A stretch of 64,000 nucleotides of DNA, taken from Eonycteris spelaea. Its lineage: Eukaryota > Chordata > Mammalia > Chiroptera > Pteropodidae. Both the position numbers and the translations under genes were made by a program. Numbering within the stretch: position 1 is the first letter of the stretch; each line of letters begins with the position of its first letter. The notes below the pieces were generated by a model. The model was given only the letters and a program-made list of their open reading frames with translations. It searched no databases and was not told the DNA's origin. This document shows positions 12,796 to 25,361 of the stretch, piece by piece. The stretch spans positions 4,650,001-4,714,000 of the forward strand of contig PUFA01000084.1 in the NCBI GenBank assembly GCA_003508835.1, given 5' to 3'.

Positions 12796-14640
12796 CAGTT
12801 CTTCTCCCTTAAAAATTAGTCATAAGCTGTGACTCCTGACTCCTCTGGGTGTAGAAATATATGTACGTGTGTGTGAGTATGTGGGTAGTGTGGTTGTATA
12901 GAAAAGGTGTTACGTTATTGGCACCATTGCAATCTGCCCTTGGTTTCATCTGGCTGTGATAGCTTATTGCTGCCTCCTCTCATCAGGCACTTCATGGATT
13001 GCTCAGACACCTCCTTTTTTAATTGCCAGGGGTCGCCACCCAAAGTTCACTTTACAGTATAAATGCTTTTCCCCAAGCAGGTTACTTTTATTTCTCCCTA
13101 GCCCTGTTGGCTGAGGTCTCCTAGCTCTTCCAGACAATTCTCTTGAGCTGCACCTAAGACAAGCCCAAGCAAGGTCCTTCCTCTAGAGAGTCCACACCAG
13201 GTCCATGGGAAACATTTGCAGATCTTTAGCCCACAAAACTCTGGGTATGCAGACTGTCTCTGCCACAGCCACCTCCCTTTTTGCTTCTTATGAGAGCAAG
13301 CAGCTCCAGACGTGGCCTTTTGCTTAGTCCTCAAGAGTATGTCAGACATGAGTTCACTGTTTCTCAAAATATAAGAAGGTTACTCAAGCTCTGTGATTGG
13401 TCTCACTGGAGCCCCTCATAAAATAGGGACAAAGATCCTCTCTCCCTACCCTCCACTCTGGGCAGGGTAAAGGTAGTAACTTCACATGATTTGATTTGAA
13501 CATTTCTCTAGGAAAAATCTTTCTCTAATTCTCAACTTTCCTTTTCTAGGCCTCTGTGTCCTCCTTTAGAAGCTAAAGGTATGTCATCAGCCAAAGGTAA
13601 AAAACAAACAAACAAACAAACAAACAAAAACAGTATTTTCAAGTCTCTTTTGCAAATGCTGCAAAGATGGTTCATCATCTCACTTTGGACTGTGAATTCA
13701 GAATTTGCCACCTTCCTTTTGTCCCTGACCTTTTGGGAACTCAGTATAAACAATGAGCTTAAAAGAAATTTATTTTAACATCTAACTATATACAAAGGTC
13801 TTTTCTATAATGATCTATTAGCAATACATAACATTGTGAATATTCGTGTGTTTGTGCCATGAGTGACTTCTAACCCAGGAATAGTACATGCACCAAAACA
13901 GGTGTACTTGAGCCTTGCTCAGCTTCTAAATGAGGTCTGTACACATGTACTGCGGAGATATGCAGGCGTGAATTTTTTTTTTAAAGTAACATGGAATTAG
14001 AAGTTTCTTAAACTATGATGTTACACTAAACTTAAATATATACAGAATGGTGACAGGAAAATCATAAATCTGACGATCGCACAAAACCAGCTCACCTGAA
14101 AAAATAAATAATGGGTGTGTTCTTCAATATATTGTGTGTTCTTCAATGCATATATTATGTTTAGAGTTAATAATACATTTAAAAAATAAAATTAAAATCA
14201 GACATTTGTGTAACAAGGTGCAAAGGAGAGAAAACAATGGCTTCTGGTTATTTTTATTTAATGATTATTTTTAAATCTTTGCTAAGCTCTTTTGCATGCT
14301 TCTATTATTAGCATAAATAAAGAACATTTACTAAATAGGTATGATGAAGTCCCTACCATCTTTAAAAGATGAAATTTTTCATTTTTGGACTTGTGATTTG
14401 CCTATTTGAAAAATGTACCTATCCCCACAATTATCTCAAAGTCCCATGGAATGCAGAAATATTTACAAAGTCTCAAAATGATTGGCAATGAGACACAGTT
14501 TGAACCATTCTTGAGATGGGTCATTAAAGGGAGAGGCGCAGAGATGGGAAGAAGCTTAGGAAAAACCTTCCTCTAAATATCTATCCTAGACCTAGACCCT
14601 CAATTAGTATTTTACTTAGATTAAAAAGTAGAAATCCAGG
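12796..14640. other. Unassigned non-coding DNA
   Basis: Contains a (CAAA)n tract at about 13602-13628 and an imperfect tandem duplication of 'tgtgttcttcaat' at 14116-14147. 12935-13370 is locally richer in G+C. No gene or family-assignable repeat is seen. Confidence 0.55.
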
Positions 14641-17061
14641 AATTGTTGAATCCTAATTTTTTTTTTTTTTTTTATGATTTCATGTGAATTAGTTTAATGA
14701 ATACCTATGAAGGGCTTAAACTGCATTCTGAATCTGGGCGTTAGTTGTAATGAACTCTAAAAGAGGGGTCATTTGGAGCTTTGGGTATTGGCAGAAGGAA
14801 GAGGACATGAGTGAGATATTCCAATGGAGACAGAAAGAGCTGAAAATTATGCAAGCATTTTGAGAAAATGGAGAAGAGTCAACCAAATGTGTAGAAGAGA
14901 TACATAAATATTTCTATCTTTTGAGGAAAAAGGGGGCCTAAAGAAGCTCTGAAAGTTGCTTGACGTATATTCTAAGTTCCCAGTGACCCCCTGATATCAG
15001 GACTAGGGCAGAAGACTGGATTTAAGCCTTTCCTTTCTCCCATCCCTTCAACAGTCCAGTGCCTGTCCCTCCAGTGCTCAATCTCTTTCTAATAGGGCTA
15101 AGAGCAAAGGCAGAAAGAAAAGGAGGTGCTGCTGATATGTGTGTGTACCTACCAGAGTTAGACACCCACCTCCTCAGAACCTCACTCCCCCTCAGCAACT
15201 GCTCTCATTATTATTTTGGCTCATTGTCATATTCCCAGACTTCACTATTCATTATATTTTGCTAAAAGGATTCTCCTAAAGGGCTCCTATATCTTTCCCC
15301 TTATCAGGATGTTATACCCCTACATCACTGGATTAAAGTGAGGGGAGAAAACAATTAATTCAAAATGACTGATCAACAGGTATATGTTGTTACATTCCTT
15401 GATAAAATTTAGCAGTCATTTTATTTATCCTTTCAGCCTAGGAGTTCACTTTCATCTTCTTCCTGCTAGGAGAAGTAAAAGGTTAAGTTTTACCAAGATT
15501 TGCAGCCAGCAAGAGACTTAAACTGTGATGGGTTGTTGGCGATTATGGAGGGCTAGCACGCATTGTGACATTAGCTTGCTTCAAGGCTGGTTATAGCCTC
15601 CTTGCCCCTGCCAATATATACATATCAATCACAACTTTTTTCAAGCTTTCATCTATTCAATCACAAAGTAGCCTTGAAAATAAATTAACATGCTGATTTA
15701 GCAGGAGTATGGAAGGAATCAAATCTGAAATAACATTTATAAATCTATAGATAGACGAGCAAATGTGTGTCTGGAGGTGTATTTGGTAGTAATGATGGGG
15801 GTGGTGTTTTGTATATATATGTTTTTTTTTTTCTTTCATTTTTCATGGGATTAAAGGAATAGAGAAAAGTGAATTTAACTCCTGGGGGTGGGGGAAAGTA
15901 ACTCTGTAAAATATAAGTGAGGCAAATGCAAATTTGATGGGCTAAATAGATTTTTACAGTTTTAATGATTTTCAAAGACCATATAAATGGCTGATGTAGT
16001 ATTTTTGTCATTTGAGCTCCTTCAAAGCTCCTGAATTCAAACAGATAATGCAGGATAAGCCTATTGAAAGGAAGAGGCTCAATTTCAGATTGGTGCCTTA
16101 AAAGAATGGTAATTGGAAGAGGTATGTTATTGATTGCTTAGGTATATTATTTATTAAGAAGAGCTTAAGCAAAAGTAGAAAGCTAGTGAATTGGATGAGG
16201 GTGAGAGAGAGAAGGGTCTGACTTGTTTTGAGTGCCTATAGTGACTGTCTTGGCTTTATGCATGGGTGATATCCTTTATCCTAGAAATACTAGACTGATA
16301 AAGAATATGACTGATGCTACAAACTATGCACTAGCAATAACAATCTAGATGTGACATTCACCATGAAAGTCTTTATGATTCTACCATTTAGCATCTAGAG
16401 CAGATCCTGTGTGGCTAATTAACATTCTGACATTGAAGGGCAAGCGCCTTCTCTTGGTTTATCAGGATTATCCTAGATCACATATGCTCTCTCACACCAT
16501 GCATCAAATCTGCTCAAGAAGACATAATTTCTGCGTTTGAAACCTTTACATTTATTTAAGTTCAACATGGTTAATAACGCTTCTCTCAATGGTAGCTAAT
16601 CTTTCACCTACTTTAGTCTTACACTTTCTACTACTTGGGTACAATTTCTACTGTTTTTGTTGTTTTGTTGTTGTTGTTGTTATATGATATTAGATATCAA
16701 ATCAAGAATTTAATCACATTGAGTTTTAAGTCTGGTAGAACAGCAGAGCTTATGTTGAGACTGAATATAGCGGAGCATTCTCAGAGGGAATGAAAACAGA
16801 TAACTCTGTGGAAGCTGATACAGAAAATTTTTAAAAAGGATGCAGGAAGTACATTCAGATGGTTTAAACCAAGGAGAAGACTTTATCCTAATAAACTAGG
16901 GTCTTTTTCCCAATATGAAAGTATGACACAATGTAGTATTTCAACTGAGTCATAGAGATATATAAGAAATTGTATTTCAACTTGATGAAGTGATAGATGG
17001 GAAGAGAAATATGAAGGATTATGGGAGTTAAGTGAGACTTCCCTTTTGTCTCTAAATGGTA

Positions 17062-17062
<1 letters not shown>
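14641..17062. other. Unassigned non-coding DNA
   Basis: Holds a T17 run at 14657-14673, a T-run near 15823-15831 and a (GTT)n-like stretch at 16657-16682. No coding gene, RNA gene or assignable transposon is seen. Confidence 0.55.

Positions 17063-17095
<33 letters not shown>
17063..17095 (+). repeat. (TG)n microsatellite
   Basis: Uninterrupted TG dinucleotide array of about 16 units, flanked by unique sequence. A length-variable locus is plausible. Confidence 0.97.
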
Positions 17096-17100
<5 letters not shown>

Positions 17101-17291
17101 TGTTGGTTTATACAAAATGTAAAAGAAAAATGGAAAATAAAAATGAGGTTTGAAGATATGACTAATCATACCACTGGCATGACACACTAGTAGTAGCAGA
17201 AAGAGATGTATGCTTTGGAAAGGTGGGAACAAAGTGGAGGTGAGAAAGGAGAAATGCAATTGTCCTAAAAAGGCTAGTCCAGGGAGGTTTC

Positions 17292-17366
17292 ATTGTATTA
17301 TTGTATTGTATTGTATTGTATTGTATTGTATTGTATGTATTGTATTGTATTGTATTGTGCATTGTA
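17292..17366 (+). repeat. (ATTGT)n pentanucleotide microsatellite
   Basis: About 75 bases of tandem ATTGT/TTGTA units with a few one-base disruptions (gtatgtat near 17335-17341, gtgc near 17358-17361). Confidence 0.95.
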
Positions 17367-17368
17367 TT

Positions 17369-19149
17369 TTTACTTAGACTTTAGAGAAGAAAATGGGAAA
17401 TTTAGTCTTCTAAGGCATGATACTGCAATACTGGGATTTCTTCTCCAGGATCTCTGATAAATGGCCAACTTCCACCTGGCACTTCTAGAGACTGTCACAT
17501 GGTTGTAGGTATTAGTAAGGTCTCTACAAACTCAATTACAAGTTTTATTCTCCTCACTTCCCACTATTAATCTTCATCTGGAGCTCCAAAGAATAATCAC
17601 AATCATTCTTTTCCGGGGGAACAACCCAAACAACCTTGGAGAGAGAAGTCAGGGCAAAATAACAATGTAATGGGACTGTTAGTTGTGAGAAAGTAATTTC
17701 TCAAGTAGACCTAACTTTGAAATGAAGAAATGGGAAAGATGCCCTAAATGAAGGAGAGGAAGCTGAAGGCTGAGGCAATTTCCAAATGAAGAGAAATTAC
17801 AAGAAAATATGGAAACAAATTGGTATACTTGTAAATAATAACCTGGGAGAAAGAGGCTGTTGATAACATGAAGAATGTGAAAAAAGAAAAACATGCTTAT
17901 AATCCAATTGGAGAGACAGGAAAATATTCAATAAGCATAATGAAAATAAAGCATGGAAGCTAAGATCAAGTACATCATTGCCATTAAATCATGATTTGTA
18001 TGGTAAGTGTTTCTAATTTTAAGTTTGGAGTATAAGAAGATATTCTGAACTGTGTTCCAGCCTCATTCTGTAGGAGAAAACAAATAAGGAGGAATTAGGC
18101 TGAATTATCAGCCTCTCCAGGAAAAGGATAAGCCAGTGTGGTAGACAGGCACACACACAGTGATTAGTAATGCAGATCCTAGGAAACAGCATAATATAGA
18201 TCATTATGTAAGTAGACATAAAACTATAGTATGACCACTGTTTATTTCGTAACTTCTGAATCAGATAGTGTATTGTTTCAAAAATTTTATTGAATAATCC
18301 AGATATAACCAACTCATTTGGAGAAGCTGTATCTTTGCTGACAACCATATTATTTCTGTTTTATAAGGTGTTTCCTTCCTATTATTCCGTACTTGAATAC
18401 ATATGGCTGAAAACCTATGTGTCTCAAAAACTAAAATCAATAACATAAAATTATGGAATATTGAAGTTAGCTGAAAGTCTATAGGTCATCTCATCCAGTA
18501 TGTTTTTAGTGCAAGCAAGGTTTATTTTGTTAAAACAAACAAATAACAACAACAGCAATAAACAGTAAAATCTTACTGGTTCAAGAGAAAGGAGAACATC
18601 AATTAATCTAAATTTATGGATTATAACATATAAAATAAGCTAAATTTTATTGCTTTTCATGGTCCAGAAAAGCTCAAAGTTGGGGATTACCAAACAAAAT
18701 TTCCAAGCACTAGCCGTACAAAAAAAACAAATAGGACAGAAGAATGATTTACTATGAACATATCAAACCCCAGCACAAGCAGCATTGGTTTCTCTTTACA
18801 TCACGATCATGTTTGTTTATATGAAGGCTGCTTTCTCAGTTCTCATAAATAGGGAAATTATTCCCTCAGCTAGGTGTTTACCCTTTATATTATTCACCAG
18901 CTTAACCTCTTCATGAAGAAGAAAGACACATTTTCCTAGCTGCATTCCTGTTAGCAGGGCATCGAACTTAATGATTTCTAAGATCCTTCCTAAATGCTGA
19001 GGCATTTTAGGTAAAATACAGCACAGCATAAGTTAATGAATTGGTACTAAGAACCTGAATTAAAGCATTCTTATATATAAAATATTCTTATATATTTTCT
19101 ATGACTAAATATTGCTTTAGCACCTATTTGTACTCCTTAGAACAGAGAT
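17369..19149. other. Unassigned A+T-rich non-coding DNA
   Basis: No recognised gene or repeat. 18800-19030 reads like unique sequence with mixed composition. 19060-19100 contains a direct repeat of 'attcttatatat'. Minus-strand open frames at 18019-18348 and 18817-19029 have no recognisable domain. Confidence 0.55.
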
Positions 19150-19262
19150 TGTCAATTATATATTACATATTAAATATATTATACATTATATTATAATTAT
19201 ACATTATATATTGTATATTATTATTATACATTATATTTACATATTATACATTGTATATTTAT
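19150..19262. repeat. A+T low-complexity tract
   Basis: Almost pure A/T with repeated tatattacatatt/tatacattata motifs and many short inverted repeats. It directly abuts the hAT-Charlie element on its right. Confidence 0.85.
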
Positions 19263-19264
19263 AT

Positions 19265-19445
19265 GAAGGACTAGAAATTAAGATTTTAGTCTTTGTGAGC
19301 CAGTTTCTGACACACTGTGCGACTGTCAGTATGGTAGGAATACAACCATAGAAAAGACGAAGAAATGATGTGTCTGTGTTCCAACAAAACTTTATAGACA
19401 AAAATAGGTGGGAGGCTGCATTTTCCTGGCAGGCCATATTCTGCC
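19265..19445 (+). mobile_element. hAT-Charlie-type DNA transposon remnant
   Basis: The sequence order fits the non-autonomous Charlie elements: 'gattttagtctttgtgagcc', later 'tgtgttccaacaaaacttta', 'acaaaaataggtgggaggct' and 'ccatattctgccaac' at the right end. The left terminal inverted repeat is missing or merged with the A+T tract. The exact MER subfamily is not assigned. Confidence 0.65.
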
Positions 19446-20080
19446 AACTGTGGAGGTAAAATCTTTGTTAGGAGGGGGATGCATTTTTGGAGATAGAAGT
19501 ACTCAGTTAGCTCTAAGCATAGCAGAGTTAGAGTACAGCATCATAACTTTGTTCCTATAGAGATGTGATCTCTTCATCTATCAATGGAAACTGCTCCTGA
19601 AGTCATTTTAGGTTTACAAGATTTCTCCTGGCTACCTTACATGCAATTACTGGTCAATTCTACACTACAGAGAGGTTTACAATGTCAGAGTTCTCCTAAT
19701 AATTCTTAAATGCCTGATGCCCCTTACCCTTTGTTCTTGATCATTTCCTTGAAGGTGACTAGAAGAGCTTCTGTAACACCGGTATGCCACAATTCAGTGT
19801 AACAGGACTAGAGCTGTTGCAAAAGAAGACCATCGAGTGCAGAGGCTTTATCACTTACAAGAGTCTACAACCATTCCCTTGAAAACAAAATAATGGCAGA
19901 GGAAGAGGCCACAGCTCAAAAAATGGCTGTATTAAAAAAAAATTACATTAGGATATATGGAAGAGTCCTCAATGATTAATAACATTTGCAATACAATGTG
20001 CTAACTTCTTTAACCAAGAGTATACAGTACAAGATTGCTATGCTGGCTCTCTGCAGTAACGAGAGAATTCAGACATCAAA
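19446..20080. other. Unassigned non-coding DNA
   Basis: Unique-looking sequence with no gene or repeat recognised. Confidence 0.55.
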
Positions 20081-20081
20081 T

Positions 20082-20215
20082 ACACACACAAACACACACA
20101 TGTGTAGATGTATATATATGTATATCATACATATGTGTATATGTACCTATATAAAAATATGTTATGCATATTCATATATATACACACACAGTACAGTATG
20201 CAGAATGGACATATA
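20082..20215 (+). repeat. Compound CA/TA-rich microsatellite
   Basis: Mixed acacac, tatata and tacata runs with self-complementary stretches such as 'atatatatgtatat'. Two overlapping open frames here (19986-20303 and 20108-20383) are translations of this simple sequence, not genes. Confidence 0.85.
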
Positions 20216-20649
20216 TATTTATTCATTTTTCAGGAAATTATTTCAGAGATGTATAGTGTTAGATCAGTGCTGTATAGAGATAAAGGGGGCACATGTTTAC
20301 TAGGCTTCATAGAAGTTGTCAATAGAAAACAAAATCCTTATACTCATGGAACTTGTAATATAGTAACCTTTAAAATGGGGTGAGTATATTTAAATATATA
20401 CAAAATATATTTAATACTACAGAAATTTGTGGTCAGCCTGAATGTAATCATTTTAGAAAGAACCATGTAAAATGCACATCATTTTCAGTAACTGGGCTGC
20501 AGCACTTTAGTAAATTGTGCCCCAAGTTTCGGATGAAGTGACTCAAGTGAGGTAGATCAGAGATCAATATGCCCTCTCTGGAATCCTGTGGCACTGTTCA
20601 GGAGAAGCAAGTAAAGGGTACAGACTATAGTAGGTATTGCTGTAGTGAG

Positions 20650-20700
20650 GATGGATGGACAGATGGATGGATAGGTGGGTGGATAGGTGGAAGAATGGAT
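20650..20700 (+). repeat. (GGAT)n-like tetranucleotide repeat
   Basis: Degenerate array of ggat/ggac/aggt units. Shortly to its right, 'catacctaaag' is repeated twice at about 20727-20748. Confidence 0.8.
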
Positions 20701-21300
20701 CCAGTTAGGTATTTTTCTCACTGAGACATACCTAAAGCATACCTAAAGTGTAGGAGACTTGAATATACAAGGAGCGGAGGAGGGGGGAGCTCAACATAAT
20801 AAAATAATAGCTAGTTCCAAAAATAAACCAACTAGCGGTGTTGAAGTATGGTGTCTTGCTTTCTGAATGTCAAATGATTTCCTGCAGTAGCTTGTACAAT
20901 GATATCACTAAGACTCAAAAGTCAGACTCTAAAATGTAATCATTCCTTCCACTTAAGAAGCTTCAAAGATCCCAAAGGAAGCTAAAATTTTATTTCAAAA
21001 TTTTGCTTTGAACTTTGAAGATAAAACAAAACAATTATTTCAGACTCTGAAAGGACTATTCTAAACTGCTGGAGAGCTAGTCCTAATTTTAAAGGGCAGT
21101 AATATTGAAGGCACACTTATTTTGGTGCCATTAACCAGGTAAAGAACAGCATGTAAGTATAAAAGGGCAACAGATCACTAACTAGCACATTCATCTGAGA
21201 ACGTAAAGAGCATTTTTGTCAGGACTTCTTTTTCTGTTGCTCTGCTCAGCCTCCTTCCCGGGAGTTTATGGTGTTTGGGGAACATAGAAGAGGATCACTG
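20701..21300. other. Unassigned non-coding DNA
   Basis: No gene or transposon recognised. Confidence 0.55.
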
Positions 21301-21307
21301 AACACAT

Positions 21308-21455
21308 ACCCTTCTTTCTCTCTCCTCCCTCATTGTTCTTCATTTTCCCTTTTCATTCCTACCTTCTTTTGCACACCCCTTCATTCCACTTCTATTGCTT
21401 TCTCCTCTCTTTTTCCATCTTCTTTGCCCTTCTCTGTTTCTCTTTCTCTCTTTTT
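21308..21455 (+). repeat. Polypyrimidine (CT-rich) tract
   Basis: Plus strand is almost entirely C and T, in irregular runs. The open frame at 21268-21513 is a serine/leucine/phenylalanine-rich by-product of this composition. Confidence 0.75.
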
Positions 21456-22555
21456 AACTTTAAGGTTATTCCATGAAACAAATATATTTCGAATTATGTC
21501 TTTCGATTACTGAATTAAATTACTTATCTAAACTCTGCTTCAAATTTTAAAGTCAGCAATGATAATGTGTGATGTGTGTAAACACACATGTAATGCTATA
21601 TTTTCCTTTAGAAACAAAAGAAATGAAATGTAGTTATTTTATATATTGGGGATTTCTCTGGTTTTTTTGTTTGTTTGTTTGTTTTTTCTTGTTTCTTCCT
21701 GTGGTTCTTCCCATCACATAACATCTTGGCTATTCAGAAGTAGCACCTTGACCTATGAATCTGCTGCTGACCTTTAAAAAGATCAATACACCTCTACATT
21801 AGCCTCTTTTTTCATCCTTTGAAATGAATGGAAACTGATGCCAAGTTTTCCCTTTGCAAGCATAAGCATTTTTGGAAGGTGAGAGGAAAGGAGCTGTTCG
21901 ACGTTATATTTTACACAATTAAACAATCTGCTACCTTGGCACAGCACTCTTGGAAAATATATCATGCCTATGAAAGAGTATTTTCTACCGTTATTATCTC
22001 CTCCAGCCACACAATATCTGAACTCCCTTATGATCGAGAGAGTCCAGGCCCCTTTGCATGGTATAGAGCTCTATCACATTACACCCCCTCTTATCGCACA
22101 ACCTATTTCTGGGCTCATTTATATGCATGCAAAAGTGGGTTTCTGTCCCCTGGAGAGCTGGCAGGCACCCTGTGGTCTAATTCCTCTTGTCCCTGAACAT
22201 TAGACACTCTGTTGCCAATGAAAGCTGCCAGAGAAATCATGTAGATTGCAGTCTTGGAAATTTCACTTTTATCTCAGTCAATTAGCATGTTTTTTTTTTT
22301 TTTCCTACTGTCAGCACAGAAAGATGACAAGTTAAGGAAAATGTAAAGTTAATGGTTATGGAAAGGCAACTTAGAAATAGGGAATCACACAGTTCAGTTT
22401 TCACTACTTTTCATCATTTCTACTATTGGTTTCTCTCCCACAAAAGGTTGTAGAAGCTCTAGCAAATGTTGCTGGAAAGAGAAATCCTCTTAGATCAATC
22501 TCTATTACCTTTAATATGAAATAGGGGTGTGTTATAGTAGAACTCTTCAATTTTT
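21456..22555. other. Unique-looking non-coding DNA; possible conserved element at 21780-22290
   Basis: Apart from a (GTTT)n stretch at about 21662-21684 and a T-run near 22291-22303, this segment resembles no repeat family I know. 21780-22290 is of balanced composition and rich in A+T homeodomain/POU-like words: caattaaac near 21917, 'cctttgcatgg' near 22050, 'atatgcatgcaaaag' near 22120 and 'tcaattagcatg' near 22278. Two overlapping plus frames (21828-22196 and 21964-22203) have no domain. A regulatory role is inference only. Confidence 0.4.
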
Positions 22556-22559
22556 CTCT

Positions 22560-23460
22560 TCTCAGTGCTAGCTCTCAAGCTAGATCACATGTTAATTGCC
22601 TTCATTTTCCTAAGTACTCTCTGTTGTCTGTTCCACCTATTTCACCTTATTGTATTTTTCTTAAGTGCCACCAATGATCTTCTAATTAATCAAATCCAGT
22701 CTCTCCTCAGTTTTCAACCTCTAGGCCTCTTTGTGTCTTTTGACACTATTGAGCACCTGCTCTTTCTTTCTTGATCTTCTCTTGGTTTCCATAATATTGT
22801 ACTCCTTTGTTCTCCAAACTAGATGAATAATTCTTCTTTGTCTTCTTTGCTGATTCTTCTCCCTCTTCCCATGACCAAACTGTGGGTTTCTACCAAAGCT
22901 ATGATCTTGGTCTACTGCTCTTCCTTATCTATACTTATTCCATCTTTATATCTTCAATGAACATCCTTCTACAGAGACTCTAATCCTGAATCTCAATGCT
23001 GCTCATTCAGACTATAATATTTTAATTCAAACTGTCTATGGGATATATTTATTTGGATAATCAGCCAATGACATCTTAAGTTCATTTTAATTTCAATGTG
23101 CTCAAAGTTTGCCTACTCATTTTCTCTCCTCTCCTCCCACTTGGGTGCACTTTATATCCGCACCAAATGCCATCCCCACAAACCAACCTACATAACAATT
23201 TTGGCCAACTCCAATGTATCCTGCAATCTCTAGCATTAGTTTAAGAAATATTTCAGTGTCTGCTGCATTAAATTCAAATTCTTGTGTATGGTTTTTCAGT
23301 TTTTTCACATACAGCATTAATTTATCTAATTTTAGTTTTTATGACTCCCCAATACGGGCCATCATGCTGGTCTTTACTAACTGCTGTACCAGTTCTACCT
23401 CTCTAGGTTTAGCTCTTTCCTTTTTAGGTGGAATTTTTGCCTAATCACTGTATCTATTGA
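22560..23460 (+). mobile_element. LINE-2 fragment, sense (RT region and downstream)
   Basis: An L2 reverse-transcriptase segment is recognisable by its translated landmarks: a decayed 'F-D-T-I-E-H' near 22740 (the family has a F-D-T-V-D-H type motif) and a 'ggtctactgctcttccttat' stretch near 22910 matching the G-P-L-L-F region. Many frameshifts are present. The downstream part to about 23460 is more diverged. This is ancient and inert. Its limits are approximate. Confidence 0.65.
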
Positions 23461-23544
23461 CTAACTTTAACTTCTTGTAACACAGACAGTTACATAATCG
23501 CTAAGTATCACCTGACAATAATCAGAGGTTTGAAAAGAGTCATT

Positions 23545-23820
23545 ATAGCCCAGTGGTTAAGAATTCAGTCTTGAGAGTTTGTCAGAGTTCTGTTTGAAAC
23601 ACAACTCACTTGTGATGTGATCTTGAGCAAGTTGCTTAAGCTCTCTATGCTCTTGCTTCCTCATTTATAAAATGGAAATAATATACTACCTACCACATAG
23701 GATTATTGGGGGGAATACATAATATATATTATATAATATATAACATAATGCCTATGAACTACTTAGCATAGGGCCCCACCCCTTAATAAATACTCAATAA
23801 AGTTATCAATTATCATTACA
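23545..23820 (+). mobile_element. MIR SINE, sense
   Basis: The whole MIR layout is visible: 'gtggttaagaattcagtc', then 'gtgatcttgagcaagttgct', 'tcatttataaaatggaaata', and the LINE-2-like tail ending 'aataaatactcaataaag'. An A+T expansion (about 23715-23745) sits in the middle of the 3' part. Confidence 0.9.
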
Positions 23821-23997
23821 AAATGTATCTGTCTTCACCCTGCTAAATTAAATTTCACAAATGGTTAATCTGACAGATCAATCTTAGGTGGGATTCAACA
23901 TAATAAGCATGTACTGAAGACTGAAAATGTACTAATGCTGAATATTATTAATAAGTCATTGGAGACTAGCAGTCACACAGGCACAGGATGGCAGGCA

Positions 23998-24112
23998 GAT
24001 GACAGCACCATGAGAGTAGGCCCTATCTCTATTTTATTCACCATTGTATCTAAGGTAGAGCACAGTCAAGAAAAAATGGTCATTTCTTCATACATATGTG
24101 TTGAATGACCTA
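23998..24112 (+). mobile_element. LINE-2 3'-end fragment, sense
   Basis: Follows the L2 3' end: 'atgagagtaggccctatctc', 'attcaccattgtatctaagg', 'agagcacagtc', then a tail 'gtgttgaatgacc'. It is short and diverged. Confidence 0.6.
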
Positions 24113-25355
24113 CATAGAATTCCCTTAAATTTGAATTGAAGACAATGAATTTCTCAAGCTAAGGTTTCCAGTTAGTAAATTTCTACTAAGCCAAAGAGGC
24201 CTGTCTGGGAAACTCGTTTAGATCTCTTCTTCATTGTGAATCACAAAGAACTCTTCCCAGTAGGTGACATGAAAAATTGGATTTACAGTTTGGTATCCTC
24301 ATTTACTAGATTGGCCTCCATCTTCCATTTCATATTGTAAAAGATTCTCCTTACAAACAATCCAGCACTAATACTTTATAAATGACTATTTGTTTCAAGT
24401 AATCCCTTAGGAAAGAACATGATGCAACCACAATAAAAGTATTAGGAAATACCCTATGTATGATAAAACTTAAACTAATAACATCTTGTCTGTCAAAGTA
24501 CCTATAACATCAAATTGACATAATAATATATCCACATAGATTTTCTAATTATATGCAGGCAACATGTATTTCATAGGCATATAAGGAGATCTGGTCCCTA
24601 GATAAAATTATGAAATGAAACAAATTTTCTTGGTACCCTTCATATTTCTCTCTGGGTCCTTCTCCAATATCTTAAAGTTAACTGTTTTCCCTCTATCTTA
24701 CTCTTAAGAACAGTTCTCAGGCTGACAAAAATAAAAACCCAGTCAATGGAGTACCACATACAAGGTCACCTTCTAAAGTTTTTCTGAGTCTAAGATCACA
24801 CTTTCTTTTTCTCCCTCCTAGTATTGCTTTGTTAACACCTCCCATTCCCCATTATAGCCAAACAAAAAAGTAATCTATCATGTTAAAGGCTATGCATACT
24901 GGGGTGTGAATGACTGAGATGCTCACTATTCTCAAAGATGCGTCTGCTTTTAAAATATGAGCTAATTAACACACTTGAATCTCTGATTTTTGAGCTGTCA
25001 GAATTTTAGATTCAGATATATAAGTCTCCAATTGACTTCTTAAAGCTTAATCACAAGGAGGTTCTTCAATTCTCCTTCACCTTATTATGCTTTGAAGGGC
25101 AAGCAGGTAACAGTATTAATTGTTTTCAAACAGAGTCATTGTAGTCATTTATTTAGTGATAGGCAGTCATTATCATTAAGCCACCTCTCTCTCTGCTACT
25201 GTCAAGGTGGTATTTTTATTGGTTGAATCTCCTCTATATTTCTACTTGCAGAGAATTTTTCTAAGCACTATTATACATGATTATTTTTTAAAAAATAATA
25301 AGACATGGTTTCTTCCCTCAAGAACAGCTAGTCAATTTTCCATTTTCATTATACT
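24113..25355. other. Unassigned A+T-rich non-coding DNA
   Basis: No gene or family-assignable repeat. Contains a perfect 20-bp A+T palindrome at 25280-25299. 24950-25180 is rich in taatta-type words. Confidence 0.55.
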
Positions 25356-25361
25356 TGAACT

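Noticed and set aside
17292..17366. Telomere-like or centromeric satellite
   Set aside because: The unit is ATTGT, not TTAGGG, and the array is short and isolated.
20082..20215. CRISPR-like or other spaced repeat array
   Set aside because: Simple CA/TA sequence without spacers, in a mammalian genome.
19986..20383. Two overlapping frames rich in Tyr/Ile/Cys
   Set aside because: Translation of a CA/TA microsatellite.
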